Assembly (NCBI GenBank): GCA_013003325.1
Contig: JABDJU010000229.1
Location: forward strand, 1-16,804
Reading direction: 5' to 3'
From: Acidimicrobiales bacterium
GTDB taxonomy: Bacteria > Actinomycetota > Acidimicrobiia > Acidimicrobiales > SZUA-35
Length of the DNA: 16,804 nt
Below the pieces are notes generated by a model, which was not told where the DNA came from, ran no database searches, and saw only the letters and a list, made by a program, of their open reading frames with translations. Below are positions 1 to 6,939 of this stretch, piece by piece. Made by a program: the position numbers and the translations under genes. Every line of letters starts with the position of its first letter. Positions within the stretch are counted from its first letter, which is position 1.

Positions 1-931
1 GTGTCGCCCGGCCGCCCTTGCCATCATTCTGCCCGGTGAAACCCGAGCCGGCGATGAGTTGGGGCGCGGACAAACGGCGGTCGGCGATCGCTGCGCTGTC
101 GATCCGAAACAACTGATCGGCGCCGGCGTCGGCCACAACCAGGGATCCGTCGCGATCGGCGGCGATCCCCACCGGGCGGAGCATGCCCCGGGCCAGAGGA
201 TGGACCGATCGAAGATCAAGATCGATCAGGCACACCGCTCCGTCGTCTGGCTGAGTGACAGCCACGAGGCCATCGTTCAGGGCAGCCAGACGACCCGGAC
301 GGTGAACCCCGTCGATTACGGCGGTGGAGGACAGCGTGCCCGACCTCGAATCGACCACTCCCACTACGACCCGGTTGTGTCCTTGATCGGCCACAGCCAC
401 TGTTCCTGACCCATCCAACAGCGCCACACCCGAGGGCCATGCGAACTCGCTGATGGGGCGAGGCGAACGAAAGCCAACTTTGAACAGAGGTGGCTCTTGG
501 CTCGGAACAGCACCGAGGTAGTTGGCGACGTCTTCGCTGATGTCGGAGTTGCTCCCGAGAACAACACCTTTCACTTTCTGACGGTGATCGATGAAGACCG
601 CGGCGGGCCAGCCGCCCGGCGAGTAGCGGCCGAACGTTTCGAGTTCGGGGTCGTGCAACACCGGAAGAGAGAGGTGCATGCGGGCGATTTGGTCCATCAC
701 CGGCTGAACCGGCTGAGCCGCCTCAACGCGAGGGCAGTGAACGGCGATGACTTGGAGGTTGGCTCCGAACCGTCGCTGCAGGTCTTCGTAGCGGCGCAGC
801 AGCAGCCACGACGCGTCACAGCCCGCTGACCAGAACAGCAGCACCGTTGGGAGACCGCGCAAATCTTCCCACGAGTGGGAAGGGGTATTGATCCACACCG
901 AACCTGCGGCGGGTGGTGCCGTGGGAGCCAC
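1..931 (-). CDS. NHLRC2-like thioredoxin-fold / NHL-repeat protein (C-terminus cut by window)
   Basis: 310 residues are visible and the 3' end runs off the window. Residues about 10-140 form a thioredoxin-like fold: the sequence WINTPSHSWEDLRG followed by LLFWSAGCDAS aligns with the 'lNt..l.l.dLrGk.vlldFWtyCCinC' opening of NHLRC2-type proteins, and GWPAAVFID (107-115) is the cis-Pro strand. The usual CxxC is degenerate: Cys38 is kept but the resolving position is Ser41, so a normal dithiol cycle is unlikely. From about residue 165, NHL-propeller strands appear, for example VAVADQGHNRVVV (178-190) and LVVADAGADQLFRI (264-277). The GTG at 931 was chosen because it is the first start after an in-frame TAG and keeps the APPAAGSVWINT lead-in; GTG near 898 is an alternative. 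The gene is divergent from the acyl-CoA ligase, with 55 bp between starts. Family assignment is fairly firm; the substrate is unknown. Confidence 0.75.
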   Translation of the reverse strand, partial: MAPTAPPAAGSVWINTPSHSWEDLRGLPTVLLFWSAGCDASWLLLRRYEDLQRRFGANLQVIAVHCPRVEAAQPVQPVMDQIARMHLSLPVLHDPELETFGRYSPGGWPAAVFIDHRQKVKGVVLGSNSDISEDVANYLGAVPSQEPPLFKVGFRSPRPISEFAWPSGVALLDGSGTVAVADQGHNRVVVGVVDSRSGTLSSTAVIDGVHRPGRLAALNDGLVAVTQPDDGAVCLIDLDLRSVHPLARGMLRPVGIAADRDGSLVVADAGADQLFRIDSAAIADRRLSAPQLIAGSGFTGQNDGKGGRAT

Positions 932-973
932 ACGTTCCTATCGGCAACTTTTCCGTTGTCGTCAGTGGTCCAC

Positions 974-979
974 TACGTT
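974..979 (+). promoter_or_regulatory. -10 box TACGTT of the acyl-CoA ligase (leaderless)
   Basis: TACGTT fits the TANNNT consensus and ends 7 nt before the ATG at 987. This spacing puts the transcript start at or next to the start codon. No Shine-Dalgarno sequence precedes the ATG. The -35 region is weak. Confidence 0.5.
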
Positions 980-986
980 CGTGCAC

Positions 987-2522
987 ATGAAGGTCCCAAT
1001 CACGATCAATGACTTCCTCGATCGCGCGGCCACCGTCTACCCGGAGCGGATCGCCATCATCGATGAACCCAACCAGCCTGCCTCACCTAGGCCGACGATC
1101 ACATACGCCGATCTGGCCGATGTCAGGCGCCAGATGGGTGTCGCCATGGACCGGATGGGCATCCCCTTCGGGGCCCGGGTGGCGATGGTGTCGCACAATT
1201 CAGCGCGTTTGCTCGAGTCGTTCTATGGCGTCTCCGGCAACGGTCGGGTCTTCGTGCCGATCAACTTCCGACTCAGTCGGGGTGAGGTCGAGTACATCGT
1301 GGAGCACAGCGGGGCTCAGGCCCTGCTGATCGACCCCGAACTCGAAGACGACCTCGGTGACATCGAGTGCCAACGCAAATGGATCATCGGCCCCGATTCC
1401 GACGCCGATTGGCTGGGCGGTGAGGGTGAGCCCGAACCGTGGGAACCTGACGAAGATGCCACCGCCAGCATCAACTACACGAGCGGAACCACCGCGCGCC
1501 CCAAAGGGGTTGAACAGACCCATCGGGCGAGGTGGACCAATGCGGTCACCTTCGGCTGGCACGTGGGAGTTTCCGATCGCGACGTCTACCTGCACACCCT
1601 GCCGATGTTTCACTGTGACGGCTGGGGCATGCTCTACACCGTCACTGGGATGGGCGTCCCGCATGTCGTGCTGCGTAAGGTCGACGGGGCCGAGATCCTC
1701 CGCCGGGTCGAGGAGCACGGCGTCACTCTGATGTGCGGTGCGCCAGCGGTGGCCACCGCCGTCCTCGACGCCGCCCGTGATTGGGATGGTCCGATCCCAG
1801 GTTCTGGTCGGGTCCGAATCGTGTGTGCCGGCGCCCCGCCTCCCACGGCGATAATCGAACGGATCGAAACCGACTTGGGCTGGGAGTTCATCCAGATCTA
1901 TGGCCTCACCGAGACCGCGCCGCTGATCACGATCAACCGGGCGCGGCCGGAGTGGGACGAGCTGGAGCCCTCCGAACGAGCGGTGAAGCTTTCACGGCAG
2001 GGCGTGCCGAGCATCGGCATCACGATGGATGTGTCGCCCAGCGGGGAGTTCCTGAGCCGGGGGAACCACATTCTCAAGAGCTACTGGGACAACCCGGAGG
2101 CGAGCGCCGAGGCCTTGGCCGGCGGCTGGTTCCACACCGGCGACGGCGGCTATCGGGACGACGAGGGGTACTACGTCATCACCGACCGGAAGAAGGACGT
2201 GATCATCTCCGGCGGTGAGAATGTCTCCTCCATCGAGGTGGAAGACGTGCTGTTCTCCCACCCCGACGTCGACGAGGTGGCCGTGATCGGAGTCCCCGAT
2301 GAGAAATGGGGCGAAACGGTGAAGGCCCTCGTGGTATTGAGCGAGGGGTCTGCGGCCACCGAAGGCGATCTCATCGAGTACTGCCGGGACCGCCTGACGC
2401 ATTACAAGTGCCCGACGTCGGTGGAGATGCGCCGCGAGCTGGCCCGCACCGCGACCGGCAAGCTTCAGAAGTTCAAGCTTCGTGACCCGTACTGGGCCGG
2501 CCGGGAGAAGATGGTTAACTGA
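987..2522 (+). CDS. Acyl-CoA synthetase / fatty-acid-CoA ligase (ANL superfamily)
   Basis: 511-aa adenylate-forming ligase that activates a carboxylic acid with ATP and loads it onto CoA. The P-loop is YTSGTTARPKG (164-174), with Ala where many members have Gly. The A5-type motif YGLTETAP is at 305-312. GWFHTGD (380-386) is followed by the DRKKDVIISGGENVSSIEVE hinge and C-terminal domain. The catalytic lysine is in TATGKLQK (Lys492). Length is normal for FadD/medium-chain ligases. The ATG at 987 is preferred over an upstream in-frame start at 888 because homologues begin near MKVPITINDFLDRAA and a -10 box sits 7 nt before it. A lipoprotein gene follows after 5 nt, so the two are probably co-transcribed. 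Chain-length or aromatic specificity cannot be read from the sequence. Confidence 0.9.
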   Translation: MKVPITINDFLDRAATVYPERIAIIDEPNQPASPRPTITYADLADVRRQMGVAMDRMGIPFGARVAMVSHNSARLLESFYGVSGNGRVFVPINFRLSRGEVEYIVEHSGAQALLIDPELEDDLGDIECQRKWIIGPDSDADWLGGEGEPEPWEPDEDATASINYTSGTTARPKGVEQTHRARWTNAVTFGWHVGVSDRDVYLHTLPMFHCDGWGMLYTVTGMGVPHVVLRKVDGAEILRRVEEHGVTLMCGAPAVATAVLDAARDWDGPIPGSGRVRIVCAGAPPPTAIIERIETDLGWEFIQIYGLTETAPLITINRARPEWDELEPSERAVKLSRQGVPSIGITMDVSPSGEFLSRGNHILKSYWDNPEASAEALAGGWFHTGDGGYRDDEGYYVITDRKKDVIISGGENVSSIEVEDVLFSHPDVDEVAVIGVPDEKWGETVKALVVLSEGSAATEGDLIEYCRDRLTHYKCPTSVEMRRELARTATGKLQKFKLRDPYWAGREKMVN

Positions 2523-2527
2523 CAGGG

Positions 2528-3220
2528 TTGTTGACCCTGCTTGATCCCCGAACCACCGCCCGACGAGCCGTGCTCGCTGGAGCGCTGTCGCTGCTGGCCG
2601 CCTCATGTGCGTCCGGGCCAGGTGATGAAGACTTCACGGCGAGCCTCCGTGCGGCCCGTCCGGAGATGACCGCCGACGATGCCCAGTGTGTTGTGGATCA
2701 TCTTCAACAGACCTACTCAGATGATGAGTTGGTTGTGTTGACCACCGACGCATCGTCGATGTCGACCGACGCGCTCGATCGATTCGCCGCCGATCAGCTC
2801 GATGCGGTGCGGACGTGTGGGCTCGACCAGCAGGTGGCCGAGGAGCTCGTGGCGGCCTTTGCTGCCGCCAACAATGTGTCGCTCGAAGTGGCGGGTTGTG
2901 CGGTCGCCTCGCTCCAGGACCAGATCGGGTTCTGGGAGCTCACAGACGTCCTGGCCGCCGCCGACCGCGAGCTCAGATTCCAGCGACGGCAGTTCGAAGC
3001 GATCTTTGTGTGCGGTGACCGGTCGAGGGTCATCGACCAACTCGGACCTCAGCTCGTGGAGCAGGGGGTTTCCAGCGGCGACGCACCGTGTGTGGCGGAG
3101 GAGATTGCTTCGACGATGGAAGTGGACGACCTCGGGGTGCTCTACTCGGGACGGATGACCGACCGGTTCTATGGGCTGTACTTCGATGCCCTCGACGTAT
3201 GCGAGGCCCTGCCCACTTAG
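2528..3220 (+). CDS. Putative lipoprotein with three tandem Cys-pair repeats
   Basis: 230 aa, no recognised family. The N-terminus has RR, a hydrophobic stretch (14-26) and Cys27 in LLAASC, a near-lipobox, so it is probably an exported lipoprotein. The mature part consists of three related helical units of about 50 residues. Each opens with D/E-x-A-x-Cys-V/A and closes with a Cys: C54...C97, C124...C162 and C188...C225. Each unit also shares a (D/W)(E/D)L..(V/L)L segment and a Phe followed by aliphatic residues before the second Cys. One disulfide per unit is the simple reading. Translation starts at TTG 2528 or TTG 2531; AGGG at 2524-2527 gives better spacing to the second. It lies 5 nt after the acyl-CoA ligase. 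Function unknown. Confidence 0.7.
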   Translation: MLTLLDPRTTARRAVLAGALSLLAASCASGPGDEDFTASLRAARPEMTADDAQCVVDHLQQTYSDDELVVLTTDASSMSTDALDRFAADQLDAVRTCGLDQQVAEELVAAFAAANNVSLEVAGCAVASLQDQIGFWELTDVLAAADRELRFQRRQFEAIFVCGDRSRVIDQLGPQLVEQGVSSGDAPCVAEEIASTMEVDDLGVLYSGRMTDRFYGLYFDALDVCEALPT

Positions 3221-3408
3221 GCCGCCGATCGAAGTGGTCGATGCCGAACGGGCCCGGGGGTGCCGTTGCGTTCGACAAGACCGGATTCGACAGGATCGCG
3301 CTCGACGAAGGAGATCGGGCCGAACGCTTTGGCCAGCCTGGCCAAAGCCACCCGTTGAGCTGGGTGAGCGGGATGCTGAGAGCTGCTGGGGAGGGGGATG
3401 TGTGTCAT
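3217..3408 (-). CDS. Possible 63-aa leaderless ORF or gene remnant
   Basis: A short ATG-started frame (MTHIPLPSSSQHPAHP...) with no recognisable family. It lies in the spacer between two convergent genes. The reason to list it is its upstream region: a 15-bp element identical to the one before the HNH endonuclease gene ends exactly 17 nt before its ATG, the same distance as in that gene. The weak -10-like CATCAT is also in register with the HNH gene's TAGGGT. A perfect 11-bp inverted repeat lies inside the frame, and its end overlaps the stop region of the lipoprotein gene. It may be a small gene, or a promoter left behind by a deleted DUF222 gene. Coding status is doubtful. Confidence 0.2.
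   Translation of the reverse strand: MTHIPLPSSSQHPAHPAQRVALARLAKAFGPISFVERDPVESGLVERNGTPGPVRHRPLRSAA
3326..3348. terminator. Perfect 11-bp inverted repeat, probable bidirectional terminator
   Basis: GCTTTGGCCAG (3326-3336), one central base, then CTGGCCAAAGC (3338-3348): the arms are perfectly complementary. As RNA it would form a 9-bp stem with a five-base loop. It lies between two convergent genes (stops at 3220 and 3465), where a terminator acting in both directions is expected. No U-tract follows, as is common for actinobacterial hairpins. The near-continuous dyad could instead be a protein-binding operator. Confidence 0.5.
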
Positions 3409-3425
3409 GGCCCCATGATGACGAG

Positions 3426-3440
3426 GGGGTGTGACACAGT
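3426..3440 (-). promoter_or_regulatory. Promoter-like element ACTGTGTCACACCCC, copy 1
   Basis: Read on the minus strand, this 15-mer is identical to 7372-7386, which precedes the HNH endonuclease gene. It contains the dyad TGTG-T-CACA. The distance from its end to the next ATG (3408) is 17 nt in both places. Confidence 0.5.
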
Positions 3441-3464
3441 TCGGCGGCGAGGGTGGCCCCCGAC

Positions 3465-4598
3465 CTAGCCGACCGCCCCCGAGGCCCTCAGCGAGTCGAT
3501 TTCATCCTCGAGACCGGCCAGCGTAAGAACTTCGTCGGTATGAGTCCCCGGATGAACCGGCGGACCCTGAATGGCGGCGGGGGTTCGTTCGAACCTCGGT
3601 GCGGGGGCTGGCTGCACGACACCATCGATCGAGGTGAACGTACCCCGTGCCACGTTGTGGGGGTGGGCGGCGGCCTCGTCGAGGGACAGGACGGGAGCGA
3701 AACAGACGTCGGATCCCTCCATGATGTGGCACCACTCGGCGCGTGTCTTCTGAGCGAAGACCTCGGCCAAACGGGCTTTGAGGGCGGGCCATTTGTGGCG
3801 GCTCATCTGATCGGCGAACTCGGGATCGTCGTGAAGTTCGGTGAGCCGTAGCAGTTCGGCATAGAACTGCGGTTCGATCGACCCGATGCTCACGTACTCG
3901 CCGTCGGCGCACTCGTACACATCGTAGAAGTGGGCGCCGGTATCGAGCATGTTGACGCCGCGCTCATCGGACCAGAGCCCCATCGCCTTGAATCCCCACA
4001 TCATGTTGGTGAGGCCGGCAGATCCGTCGACCATCGACACGTCGACCACTTGACCCCGGCCGCTGCGTTGTGCCTCGAGGATGCCGCACAGGATGCCGAA
4101 GGCACAGTACATGGCGCCCCCGCCGAAGTCGCCGACGAGGTTGATCGGCGGAACCGGGCTCTGGCCGGCTCGACCCAGGAGTCCCAGGGCGCCGGACAGG
4201 GCGATGTAGTTGATGTCGTGCCCCGCCACCGACGCATACGGGCCGTCCTGCCCCCATCCCGTCATCCGGGCGTAGACGAGGGCGGGGTTCGCTTCCAAAC
4301 ACTCCGAAGGTCCGATCCCGAGGCGCTCGGTGACCCCGGGGCGGAACCCCTCGAGCAGGGCATCAGCCGAGGCGACCAACCCGAGGACCACTTCGGCTCC
4401 ACGGGGGTGTTTCAGATCGACGGCGATCGACTTGCGGCCCCGGTTCAGCGTGTCGACCGCTGGCCTGTCGGTTCGCCCCGAGAGAGGTCGATCCACCCGG
4501 ATCACCGTGGCGCCCATGTCCGAAAGGAGCCCTGCGGCAAATGGTCCCGGACCGATGCCGGCGAGCTCGACGATTCTGATACCAGCAAGAGGGCCCAT
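3465..4598 (-). CDS. Alpha-methylacyl-CoA racemase (family III CoA-transferase fold)
   Basis: 377 aa. It racemises the 2-methyl centre of branched acyl-CoA thioesters so that they can enter beta-oxidation. The sequence follows mycobacterial MCR closely from its first residues (MGPLAGIRIVELAGIGPGP). The catalytic acid/base set is present: His127 in AGHDINYI, Asp157 in NLVGDFGGG, and Glu242 in SIEPQFYA. FRPGVTERLG and ARMTGWGQ are further family motifs. The ATG at 4598 was chosen over an upstream in-frame start at 4637 because homologues begin at MGPL; a TACGGT -10 box lies 10 nt upstream of it. The gene is convergent with the lipoprotein gene and divergent from a small ORF. Together with the acyl-CoA ligase and two acyl-CoA dehydrogenases it suggests breakdown of methyl-branched acids or sterol side chains. 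Confidence 0.9.
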   Translation of the reverse strand: MGPLAGIRIVELAGIGPGPFAAGLLSDMGATVIRVDRPLSGRTDRPAVDTLNRGRKSIAVDLKHPRGAEVVLGLVASADALLEGFRPGVTERLGIGPSECLEANPALVYARMTGWGQDGPYASVAGHDINYIALSGALGLLGRAGQSPVPPINLVGDFGGGAMYCAFGILCGILEAQRSGRGQVVDVSMVDGSAGLTNMMWGFKAMGLWSDERGVNMLDTGAHFYDVYECADGEYVSIGSIEPQFYAELLRLTELHDDPEFADQMSRHKWPALKARLAEVFAQKTRAEWCHIMEGSDVCFAPVLSLDEAAAHPHNVARGTFTSIDGVVQPAPAPRFERTPAAIQGPPVHPGTHTDEVLTLAGLEDEIDSLRASGAVG

Positions 4599-4608
4599 AC
4601 CGATCCGG

Positions 4609-4614
4609 ACCGTA
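4609..4614 (-). promoter_or_regulatory. -10 box TACGGT of the racemase gene
   Basis: TACGGT matches TANNNT, with 10 nt to the ATG at 4598. This would give a very short or absent 5' leader. Confidence 0.35.
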
Positions 4615-4746
4615 GCGCCGCAGGCGCGACCCGACAAAGAGTTCAGGTTTGCGCCACATGTGTCGATAGTTCAACAAGCAGATCACCCATGCTTCTCCAC
4701 GAATGGGTGCACTCGCTGCGGGCGACACCTCTCTCGCTCGTGGTCA

Positions 4747-4790
4747 GAGCGTGTTCGGGGCTGACCGCCGCCAGCCCCGGACACACGCTC
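4747..4790. repeat. Long imperfect inverted repeat (17/19-nt arms, 8-nt loop)
   Basis: Left arm 4747-4763 reads GAGCGTGTTCGGGGCTG. Right arm 4772-4790 is its complement apart from a 2-nt insertion and one mismatch. The stem would be very stable. It sits between two divergent starts, where a terminator is not expected, so it may be a small structured RNA, an attenuator in a 5' leader, or an operator. Confidence 0.55.
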
Positions 4791-4912
4791 ACCGCCGCGA
4801 AGTTTCGATCCGAGGTGGGTTGGGTAGTCCGGTGGACAACTCCGTTGGGTGATACGACTTCGATCTTTGGGTCGATTCTCACCTTTGCCTACAGTCCGGT
4901 GCTGTGGTGCCG

Positions 4913-4918
4913 TAGATT
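4913..4918 (+). promoter_or_regulatory. -10 box TAGATT of the small ORF
   Basis: TAGATT lies 6 nt before a GTG at 4925 and 45 nt before the ATG at 4964. The likely transcript start therefore coincides with the GTG. That allows either a leaderless 71-aa product or a 39-nt leader before the 58-aa product. Confidence 0.45.
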
Positions 4919-4963
4919 GAACCTGTGATCGCTCAACGGAGCGCGGTTACGAAAGGCAAGAAG

Positions 4964-5140
4964 ATGCACAGCCCAGTTGATCCCACTCGACTTCTCGGTC
5001 GGAACTCTCAGGTTCACACCGGAGAAGGAGTCATCACCGGAACCATCCTCGCCGCAGGTCCTCGGGGCGTCAGCGTCCAATGCAGCGACGGCGTGATCGA
5101 GGTGGCCTCAGCCGACCTGAGGAGCATTCGAACCCTCTGA
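4964..5140 (+). CDS. Small hypothetical protein (58 aa)
   Basis: No recognised family. The sequence is rich in alternating hydrophobic residues and glycine (VHTGEGVITGTILAAGPRGV, then VQCSDGVIEVASADLRSI), typical of a small SH3-like or KOW-like beta barrel; that fold is inference. The ATG at 4964 is preceded by GAAAGG (4951-4956), a good Shine-Dalgarno at 7-nt spacing. An in-frame GTG at 4925 lies 6 nt after a -10 box and could be a leaderless start adding 13 residues. Between these starts is a 5-bp hairpin with an AACG loop (4930-4943). The gene is convergent with the thioredoxin-fold gene, 21 bp apart. Confidence 0.6.
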   Translation: MHSPVDPTRLLGRNSQVHTGEGVITGTILAAGPRGVSVQCSDGVIEVASADLRSIRTL

Positions 5141-5161
5141 CGTGACGACGCGGTGACGGGT

Positions 5162-5644
5162 TCAGGCCTGGGCGGGCGTGCCTTGGTACGGCAGCGGATC
5201 ACCCGGACGGGGGATCATCGGGCGACTCCAGCTCAATAGCTTGGCGAGGTGAGCGGTAACTTCGCGCCACGCGGTCGGATCCCATCCCGAAGCTGTGGCG
5301 TAGCTGAGATCCGAATACACCGCGGTGAGGGCCGGCAGCCGCTCGATGCCAAGGGCGTTTATGACGGTGCGGTCGTCATCTGCGAAGGTGAGGAACTTCT
5401 CGGCCCAGGGGCCGAGGAACTGGCGACACCCGTCGGCGTCGGTGGTGCAAAGCCAGGCGGTTCGCACATTGGCCGGAGTGAAGTGGTCAAGAAAGCGCCC
5501 TGCGGTTTCGAGAATCCATGCGCTCTCGTGGGTGTACGGGTCGAGCGATACCAGTAGCAAAGGGTACGAGGTCAGCCAGTCACGAACGGCGTACGGCTTG
5601 CCATGAATCGAGTCGAGGACCAGCTCCTCGGGCGCGTAACCCAC
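5162..5644 (-). CDS. Thioredoxin-fold protein without a CxxC motif
   Basis: 160 aa. The order of elements is thioredoxin-like: a DSIHGKPYAVRDWL lead-in, strand LLLVSLDPY, helix, strand VRTAWLCTT, helix, then ERLPALTAVY with a cis-Pro candidate at Pro104. Where the CxxC should sit (about 35-41) the residues are DPYTHES, so it cannot be a classical thiol oxidoreductase. The only cysteines are Cys66 and Cys73. GTG 5644 is the only ATG/GTG/TTG start available upstream of the conserved region; a TACCCT -10 box lies 8 nt before it and no Shine-Dalgarno is present. The gene is divergent from the acyl-CoA dehydrogenase. It may be a binding or scaffold protein; function unknown. Confidence 0.65.
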   Translation of the reverse strand: MGYAPEELVLDSIHGKPYAVRDWLTSYPLLLVSLDPYTHESAWILETAGRFLDHFTPANVRTAWLCTTDADGCRQFLGPWAEKFLTFADDDRTVINALGIERLPALTAVYSDLSYATASGWDPTAWREVTAHLAKLLSWSRPMIPRPGDPLPYQGTPAQA

Positions 5645-5652
5645 GGCGGGCG

Positions 5653-5658
5653 AGGGTA
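5653..5658 (-). promoter_or_regulatory. -10 box TACCCT of the thioredoxin-fold gene (leaderless)
   Basis: On the minus strand TACCCT ends 8 nt before the GTG at 5644, and no Shine-Dalgarno is visible. The pattern is like that of the other leaderless starts in the window. Confidence 0.4.
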
Positions 5659-5767
5659 GCGCAGAAGTGTCGTTGGCCAGAACTTCTGCCCGAACAAAAT
5701 GCCGTTTGTCACAAGCGCTCGGACCGTCGGTTGGGGCGTCGGATCAGCACCTGCAAGACTGGTCGTC

Positions 5768-6922
5768 ATGTCGTCGACACCGGTATCGAATCCGTTCTTC
5801 AACGAGGATCACGCGGCCTTTCGAGCTGCCCTGCGCGACTTCGTTTCGGCTGAGATCACACCCAATGCTCACGAATGGGATGAGGCTGGTGAATTTCCGC
5901 GGGAGCTGTACAAGAAGGCTGGTGCCCTCGATCTGTTCGGCGACGGGTTCAGTGCCGAATACGGAGGACATGGTCAGCGCGATGCTCTGATGAGAATGGT
6001 CATCATGCAGGAGCTCTCCCGGTCCGGATCCGGGGGTGTCGTGGCCGGCATGCTGAGCAACTACATCGGGCTGCCGCCGGTCGAGAAATACGGCAGCCAC
6101 GAACTCAAAGCGCAGGTGCTTCCGCCCTGTATGGCCGGTGAGCACATCGGAGCTCTGGCCATCACCGAGCCGAGCGGTGGTTCCGACGTGGCCCGCATCA
6201 CCACCACTGCTCGCCGAGACGGCGACCACTACGTGGTCAATGGATCGAAGACGTTCATCACCTCCGGCATGCGAGCCGACTGGATCACCACCGCGGTCCG
6301 CACCGGCGGTGACGGTCCGGCCGGCATCTCGATGGTCGTGATCCCGGGAGATTCTGATGGTCTCAGCAAGGCAAAGCTCGACAAGATGGGCTGGCTTGCG
6401 TCCGACACCGCCACCCTGTATTTCGACGATGTACGGATTCCGGCCGGGAACCTTCTTGGTGAGGAGAACGCCGGCTTCAACTACATCGTGACCAACTTCA
6501 ATGCCGAACGAATCGATCTCGCCACCCAATCGATCACCTTCGCCCGACTCTGCTACGAAGCGGCACTCGACTGGGCCCGCGAGCGTCACACCTTCGGCAA
6601 ACGATTGGCTGATCACCAGGTGATCCGTCACAAGCTGGTCGACATGGACCGCCGCATCAACGCCTGCGAGGCGTGGCTCGAGGTGCTGAGCTGGCGTCTG
6701 AACCAGGGCGACGATCCGGTCGCTGAGATCGCCGAGGCCAAGGTCGATGCAACCCTGACCTTCGAGTTCTGTGCCCGCGAGGCGGCACAGATCCTGGGTG
6801 GTGCCAGCTACCTCAGAGGCGACGTGGTAGAGCGGCTGTATCGAGAGGTGCGGGTGCAGGCCATCGGTGGCGGCAGCGAAGAGATCATGAAGGATCTAGC
6901 CGGCCGGCAACTCGGGCTGTAA
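5768..6922 (+). CDS. Acyl-CoA dehydrogenase (LCAD/IVD-like active-site arrangement)
   Basis: 384-aa FAD enzyme that introduces the alpha,beta double bond into an acyl-CoA and passes electrons to ETF. Signature 1 is ALAITEPSGGSD (129-140), and the FAD region VNGSKTFITSG is at 157-167. RERHTFGKRLADHQ (271-284) is the second signature region. The C-terminal motif is IGGGSEEIM (366-374), with Gly where MCAD-type enzymes have the catalytic Glu. In LCAD and isovaleryl-CoA dehydrogenase the base is instead in helix G, and Glu247 in NAERID aligns with it, so the enzyme should be active. The ATG at 5768 is preferred to 5699 because homologues start shortly before FFNEDHAAFRAALRDFV. It is convergent with the membrane-protein gene (17 bp). 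Substrate unknown; a branched or long chain is likely. Confidence 0.9.
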   Translation: MSSTPVSNPFFNEDHAAFRAALRDFVSAEITPNAHEWDEAGEFPRELYKKAGALDLFGDGFSAEYGGHGQRDALMRMVIMQELSRSGSGGVVAGMLSNYIGLPPVEKYGSHELKAQVLPPCMAGEHIGALAITEPSGGSDVARITTTARRDGDHYVVNGSKTFITSGMRADWITTAVRTGGDGPAGISMVVIPGDSDGLSKAKLDKMGWLASDTATLYFDDVRIPAGNLLGEENAGFNYIVTNFNAERIDLATQSITFARLCYEAALDWARERHTFGKRLADHQVIRHKLVDMDRRINACEAWLEVLSWRLNQGDDPVAEIAEAKVDATLTFEFCAREAAQILGGASYLRGDVVERLYREVRVQAIGGGSEEIMKDLAGRQLGL

Positions 6923-6939
6923 ACCGCCGACTGCGCTCC

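Larger units (their letters stand above)
4599..4924. other. 326-bp divergent spacer with two inverted repeats and no convincing gene
   Basis: Lies between the racemase start (4598) and the small ORF at 4925/4964. It holds a racemase -10 box (4609-4614), a 7-bp inverted repeat (CACCCAT 4684-4690 / ATGGGTG 4703-4709), a long imperfect hairpin (4747-4790) and a -10 box for the next gene (4913-4918). A 79-codon GTG-started frame on the minus strand (4643-4882) has no recognisable family or convincing start signals. Confidence 0.6.

Noticed and set aside
4643..4882. 79-codon minus-strand frame in the divergent spacer
   Set aside because: GTG start with no suitable ribosome binding site spacing, crosses two strong inverted repeats, and no recognisable family. 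Kept only as a note in the spacer entry.
3930..4928. Long plus-strand open frame (332 codons) antisense to the racemase
   Set aside because: It is a by-product of GC-rich codon use opposite a well-supported gene, with no recognisable motifs.
5744..6631. 295-codon minus-strand frame
   Set aside because: It lies opposite the acyl-CoA dehydrogenase, whose motifs are unambiguous. The translation is a His/Gly/Arg-rich shadow.
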